DNA from: Halomonas sp. M20
GTDB taxonomy: Bacteria; Pseudomonadota; Gammaproteobacteria; Pseudomonadales; Halomonadaceae
Direction: 5' to 3'
Assembly: GCF_020622265.1 (NCBI RefSeq)
Contig: NZ_JACNMQ010000010.1
Coordinates: 31,041 to 95,040 of the forward strand
Length of the DNA: 64,000 bases
Each line of letters opens with the position of its first letter. Positions within the stretch are counted from its first letter, which is position 1. Below the pieces are notes generated by a model. It did not search any database, had not been told where the DNA came from, and saw only the letters and a program-made list of their open reading frames with translations. A program made the position numbers and the translations under genes. This document shows positions 60,458 to 64,000 of this stretch, one piece after another.

Positions 60458-60836
60458 GATATTTCCTGGACAAGTTATGTCATCTATGAAGGAGGATGCT
60501 TAGCAGCAACGTCTTCTGAGTGCTAAAAAATTGCTTTTTCTAATAAAGAAAAAATGAGTTTTTTAGCTATATGAGATTTTCCTATGGGCTTTTTATTAAC
60601 AAATGTTACTTTTTGGTCGTCGTTTGTTTACATTAGTTGACGTTTTGGATTTAAAGGTTAACAATTGGATGCATATTGCATAGAGCTCGTTGTTTTGCTA
60701 ACGGAGCATGGTCAAAAAGAACCATATATCAAATGTTTTAGTATTAAATTAACTTAAATTATCGGCTCTGTAATAAGTGTATTGATTGTTAAATTAAAGA
60801 TTTAATTTAATTTTTTAGGTATAGCGGGGAACATCC
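60458..60836. other. AT-rich intergenic region between cobO and the HDOD-GGDEF gene
   Basis: About 380 bases, strongly AT-rich, with no supportable gene. It holds the divergent promoters of cobO and the HDOD-GGDEF gene. Runs such as TTAAATTAAAGATTTAATTTAATTTTTT suggest a curved promoter region; no specific operator was recognised. Confidence 0.6.
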
Positions 60837-62357
60837 ATGTTATCGCATCAGCTTAGCCAATCACTCGAGCGCAGTGTCCGGCTTCCATCCTTGCCTACGG
60901 TGGTATTGCGCGTAGTCGAGCTGGCACGGGACTCTAATGTCAACCTCCAAGACATTATCGACAACCTGGGACGCGATCCAGCGCTCTCGGCGCGTCTATT
61001 ATCTCTTGCCAATACCGTGTTTTATGCCCAGCACAAACCTGCCGAGGACTTGACCCAGGCCGTCAGTCGAATAGGGCTGGAGCGTACCCTCTCATTGGCG
61101 CTGGGGTGCAGTCTAGTGGCCTCCACCAAAAAGCAGGGGGTCGGAGGGTTCAATTTAGAACGATATTGGCAGCGTTCACTAATTTGTGCTTTATGCGCCA
61201 AGTCATTAGCGGAGTCATTAAATTTGTCGGGTGAGGGAGGCGCATTGTTTACAGCCTCTCTGTTACAGGATATTGGCATGTTGGCAATGCGTGCCGTTGA
61301 TGAAGAGCGCTACCTTGGCCTGCTTGTCGACGCCAATACGCATTCTGAGCTGGTTGCCCTGGAGCGTCGAGTATACGATAGCGACCACGCTGAAGTAGGG
61401 GCTTGGCTGGCTGAGCGTTGGCAACTCTCCGAGAGAACCTTGAACTGGATTCGCAGCAGCCATGACGAATTGGTAAAGACAACCTCTCGAGAGCAGCAGA
61501 TAACCAATTGCATCATCGCCGCGAGCATGCTAGCCGACGCCTGGATTGAAGGGGAGGCGTCACTGGGATCGGTGATGATCACCCTCGAAGACTATTTCGA
61601 CATTGAAACGACCGAGTTGCTGGCGAGCATCATGACGCTGCAAGAACAGCTTCCTTTGCTGGCGTCACTATATGACATTGCGGTTCCGGAACGACTGGAT
61701 AGTAACCAGTTGATGCTTGAGGCAAAACAGGTTCTATCCGACAAGAATGAAAGCCTGCAACGAGATATTGACCGACAGCGCGAGGAAATTGAGCTGCTTC
61801 GCCAGCAACAGCAAGCATTGAGTTTGCAAGCCAAGATCGATCCGCTTACTCAAGTCTATAACCGTACCCATCTTGCAGAGCTGCTGAGTAGCTCATTCGA
61901 CGCCAAGGACGAAAAATTTCAACCCTTGGCGATCATTTTTATGGATCTCGATCACTTCAAGAGCATCAATGACCGGTTCGGACATGTCATAGGCGATGCA
62001 GTGTTAAAGAACTTTGCCTCGACTCTACGTGATATGGCGGGAGAGGTAGGCGGTCAAGTAGGGCGTTATGGCGGTGAAGAGTTCGTTGTCGTTCTTCCAA
62101 ATAACGATGAAGAAAACGCTACATTGTTTGCCGAGAATGTGCGGGAAAGATTGCAGAAAACGGCACTCGGTGGCTCCAGGAAAACGGATATCCATATCAC
62201 CGTGTCATTCGGGATTGCAGCCATTCAGGCCGGCGACGAGTTCCGTGATGTCGAATCGCTGTTCGATGCTGCGGATAGTAGCATGTATGAATCCAAGCGT
62301 GCCGGACGGGACCGCATCACTGTGTTTTCGTCGAAAGATGACTGTGTTTCGAGTTAG
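60837..62357 (+). CDS. HDOD-GGDEF protein, predicted diguanylate cyclase
   Basis: A 506-residue cytoplasmic signalling protein. Residues about 10-215 form an HDOD domain (LPSLPTVVLRVVELARDSNVNLQDI, LSARLLSLANTVFY), followed by a coiled coil rich in Gln and Glu near residues 290-330. Residues 335-500 form a GGDEF domain with the intact active site RYGGEEF and an N-terminal FMDLDHFKSINDRFGH, so it should make cyclic di-GMP. No membrane or sensor domain is seen. It stands alone with a long AT-rich upstream region. Confidence 0.9.
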   Translation: MLSHQLSQSLERSVRLPSLPTVVLRVVELARDSNVNLQDIIDNLGRDPALSARLLSLANTVFYAQHKPAEDLTQAVSRIGLERTLSLALGCSLVASTKKQGVGGFNLERYWQRSLICALCAKSLAESLNLSGEGGALFTASLLQDIGMLAMRAVDEERYLGLLVDANTHSELVALERRVYDSDHAEVGAWLAERWQLSERTLNWIRSSHDELVKTTSREQQITNCIIAASMLADAWIEGEASLGSVMITLEDYFDIETTELLASIMTLQEQLPLLASLYDIAVPERLDSNQLMLEAKQVLSDKNESLQRDIDRQREEIELLRQQQQALSLQAKIDPLTQVYNRTHLAELLSSSFDAKDEKFQPLAIIFMDLDHFKSINDRFGHVIGDAVLKNFASTLRDMAGEVGGQVGRYGGEEFVVVLPNNDEENATLFAENVRERLQKTALGGSRKTDIHITVSFGIAAIQAGDEFRDVESLFDAADSSMYESKRAGRDRITVFSSKDDCVSS

Positions 62358-62407
62358 GAGGAGATCATGGGGTGCTGATTTTCTTCGGTCAGTGGGGGTG
62401 AGGGCGA

Positions 62408-62731
62408 TCAAGAGTATCCCAATGCCTGCTTGAGATAACGGTGATGGGTGTTTACCCAGTTGGCGTCAATTGGCCCCCAATCACGAATGACATAACCGCC
62501 GGTATTGTGCCGGGCGCCGGCCTTTCGCTCGAATTCGCAGAGAATATCCAGCTCCCCAAGGGCGTTGACGGTGTCTTGGGCGGTACGCCGAGGCATGCCC
62601 GTAGCGGCGATGATATCCGGCACGCTGGCAGTCCCGTTGTTGATCAGATAAGCCACATAAATCCGGCGATAGAAGCTGGACTGAGTCTTGCTGATGGAGG
62701 GCTTGCTGGTTGGCGTCTCGTTACTGGGCAT
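62408..62731 (-). CDS. Winged helix-turn-helix domain-containing protein
   Basis: A 107-residue protein with one winged helix (residues about 20-80: SFYRRIYVAYLINNGTASVPDIIAATGMPRRTAQDTVNALGELDI). The C-terminal part (YVIRDWGPIDANWVNTHHRYLKQALGY) is typical of a small family found next to the PA0069-type radical SAM gene. A DNA-binding regulator is likely; targets are unknown. Confidence 0.8.
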   Translation of the reverse strand: MPSNETPTSKPSISKTQSSFYRRIYVAYLINNGTASVPDIIAATGMPRRTAQDTVNALGELDILCEFERKAGARHNTGGYVIRDWGPIDANWVNTHHRYLKQALGYS

Positions 62732-62772
62732 GAAGCGTCTCGTAAGGCTCGGTGTGGAGCCATGTTAACAGC

Positions 62773-63846
62773 TCAGAGAAATAGATCACCTTGAGCGCGA
62801 GGTGCCCGAAACCCACTGCAGTCCAGTCCCATCTCTGCCCGTCGTCCAAGACCCAATCGTTTGCTAGCCTTGCTGAAACGCTGAGCCAGCAGCTCGGCGA
62901 ATACGCCCTGGCCACGCATACGCTGGCCGAAACGCGGGTCGTTGGCCTGTCCATTTCGGCACTGGCGCATCAAACTCATCACCTTGCGGGCCCGCTCTGG
63001 GTAATGGGCGATCAACCACTCCTCGAACAGTGGCGCCACCTCCCGAGGCAAGCGCAGCAGTATCCAGGCTGCTGTGCGTGCACCGGCGTCATGGGCTGCC
63101 TGTAACAAGTTTTCCATCTCATGATCGTTCAGGCCGGGAATGATTGGCGCTAGCAGTACGCCGGTGGGTATCCCTACGGCGCTCAATTCTCTAAGGGTCT
63201 TGAGGCGCGCCTTGGGCGAAGCAGTGCGTGGTTCCAGGGTGCGTTTGAGTTCATCGTCGAGGCTTGTGAGGCTGATAAAAACTCGCACCAATTGCCGCTC
63301 GGCCATTTCTTCGAGTAACGACTTGTCCCGCAGAATCAGCGCGCTCTTGGTAACCAGGGTGACAGGATGCCGGCATTCCAGCAGTAGTTCGAGAATGGCC
63401 CTGGTCGTGCGGCGTTCGGCTTCCAGAGGCTGGTAGCAATCGGTATTGCCGGACAAGTTGATGGGCCGACAAGCATAGCCGGGTTTGCATAACTCTTCGT
63501 GCAAACGCTCGGTGAAACCCGTGCGCGCAATCAAGCGGGTCTCGAAATCGATACCTGGCGATAGATCCCAATAGGCATGGCTGGGACGTGCATAGCAATA
63601 GATACAGCCGTGCTCGCAGCCCCGATAGGGATTCAGAGAGCGATCGAAACCGAGATCCGGTGATTGATTCCAGGAAAGCGCGCTCTTCGAGGGTTCGTCT
63701 CGCACGGTGGTTGCCAAGCGCTCGGGAAGAGTGTCCTGCCACCAGCCATCATCGATAGCCTCGCTGTGGGTGGGCGCGAATCGGTTATCGGGATCAAACG
63801 TCGCGCCGCGGCCTTTGCGCAGCAAAGAGGGGTGTTGCATGGACAT
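62773..63846 (-). CDS. PA0069-family radical SAM protein
   Basis: A 357-residue radical-SAM protein with the cluster motif GCEHGCIYCYARPSHAYW (CxxxCxxC). The start MSMQHPSLLRKGRGATFDPDNRF and the conserved DDGWWQDTLPERLATTVRDEPSKSAL-type region match the PA0069 family. Related proteins include spore photoproduct lyase-like enzymes, but no substrate is known. It precedes the small winged-helix gene on the same strand. Confidence 0.88.
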   Translation of the reverse strand: MSMQHPSLLRKGRGATFDPDNRFAPTHSEAIDDGWWQDTLPERLATTVRDEPSKSALSWNQSPDLGFDRSLNPYRGCEHGCIYCYARPSHAYWDLSPGIDFETRLIARTGFTERLHEELCKPGYACRPINLSGNTDCYQPLEAERRTTRAILELLLECRHPVTLVTKSALILRDKSLLEEMAERQLVRVFISLTSLDDELKRTLEPRTASPKARLKTLRELSAVGIPTGVLLAPIIPGLNDHEMENLLQAAHDAGARTAAWILLRLPREVAPLFEEWLIAHYPERARKVMSLMRQCRNGQANDPRFGQRMRGQGVFAELLAQRFSKASKRLGLGRRAEMGLDCSGFRAPRAQGDLFL

Positions 63847-63911
63847 GGGATTACCGCCTTATGCTGTATTTAAATGGCTATGTTGGCATCTGCTGTTGGC
63901 GTCCTATAAAA

Positions 63912-63939
63912 ATACTGTATAAACTACTGTATATCCAGT
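63912..63939. promoter_or_regulatory. Possible SOS-type half-sites
   Basis: Two direct copies of ACTGTATA stand 13 bases apart (near 63913 and 63926), the second forming ACTG-N6-CAGT. LexA boxes use CTGT-N8-ACAG, and the spacing here is not canonical, so the identity is uncertain. The site lies before the gene at 63957. Confidence 0.3.
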
Positions 63940-63956
63940 TTTCTCTGGAGTCCGCC

Positions 63957-64000
63957 ATGAAGCATGCAGATCTTAAAGATCTTGAGCAGACACTGGCCTG
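63957..64000 (+). CDS. Unidentified gene, N-terminal fragment
   Basis: An ATG with CTGGAG seven bases upstream opens a frame, MKHADLKDLEQTLA, that continues beyond the window. The 14 residues are too few to identify it. Promoter half-sites resembling LexA elements upstream make an SOS-linked gene possible, but this is a guess. Confidence 0.5.
   Translation, partial: MKHADLKDLEQTLA

Overview
The window looks like a chromosomal segment from a halophilic gammaproteobacterium of the Halomonadaceae (Halomonas-like). This is inferred from the GC-rich coding sequence, the acidic proteins, the ybeZ-ybeY-corC-lnt / leuS-lptE-holA neighbourhood, rpe-gph-trpE-trpG-trpD-trpC, and a hut locus with the four-enzyme hutHUIG route. 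No rRNA, tRNA, CRISPR array, intact insertion sequence or prophage was seen. Many genes are housekeeping; the accessory material lies mainly in the first 26 kb.

Region 1 (1-5.8 kb) is an ebo (edb) cluster: the end of eboD, then eboE and eboC on the plus strand, eboF on the minus strand, then eboA and eboB on the plus strand. The family is linked in cyanobacteria to moving a metabolite precursor towards the periplasm. Region 2 (5.8-9.3 kb) is a HalD/BesD-type 2-oxoglutarate oxygenase with a YuiF/NhaC-type amino acid transporter and a divergent LysR regulator. Region 3 (9.3-19.5 kb) is the hut locus: hutI-hutG-hutU-hutH, followed on the same strand by a second YuiF transporter and a PhyH-type 2-oxoglutarate oxygenase. 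Divergent to hutI is a YjiH-type membrane protein, and hutC closes the locus. TGTA-N2-TACA operators stand before both divergent genes.

Region 4 (19.5-26 kb) is the most unusual part. A hutC + MFS gene pair is present twice, and the two copies have decayed reciprocally: copy 1 keeps hutC but has a wrecked MFS gene, while copy 2 keeps the MFS gene but has a truncated hutC joined to a fragment of an MmgE/PrpD gene. Between the copies lies a three-gene operon resembling the Caulobacter holdfast-anchor genes hfaB-hfaD-hfaA (CsgG-like lipoprotein, an ATAVGNN-repeat secreted protein and a small secreted protein). It has a well-spaced sigma-54 promoter and a divergent sigma-54 activator. This is the best candidate for an undescribed system: a sigma-54-controlled, CsgG/HfaB-type surface fibre or adhesin.

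Region 5 (25.9-64 kb) is mostly core: holA, lptE, leuS, ybeL, lnt, corC, ybeY, ybeZ, miaB, a DUF1820 gene, tpm, a YajG-like lipoprotein, a sulfate ABC transporter, ggt, rpe, a GIY-YIG protein, gph, trpE (with a possible Trp leader peptide), trpG, trpD, trpC, a cation/proton antiporter with an RCK module, ydiJ, crcB, serS, a SIMPL protein, btuF, cobO/btuR, an HDOD-GGDEF protein, a small winged-helix protein, a PA0069-type radical SAM protein and the start of a further gene. Functions come from reading the translated sequences and recalling families; no database search was possible.
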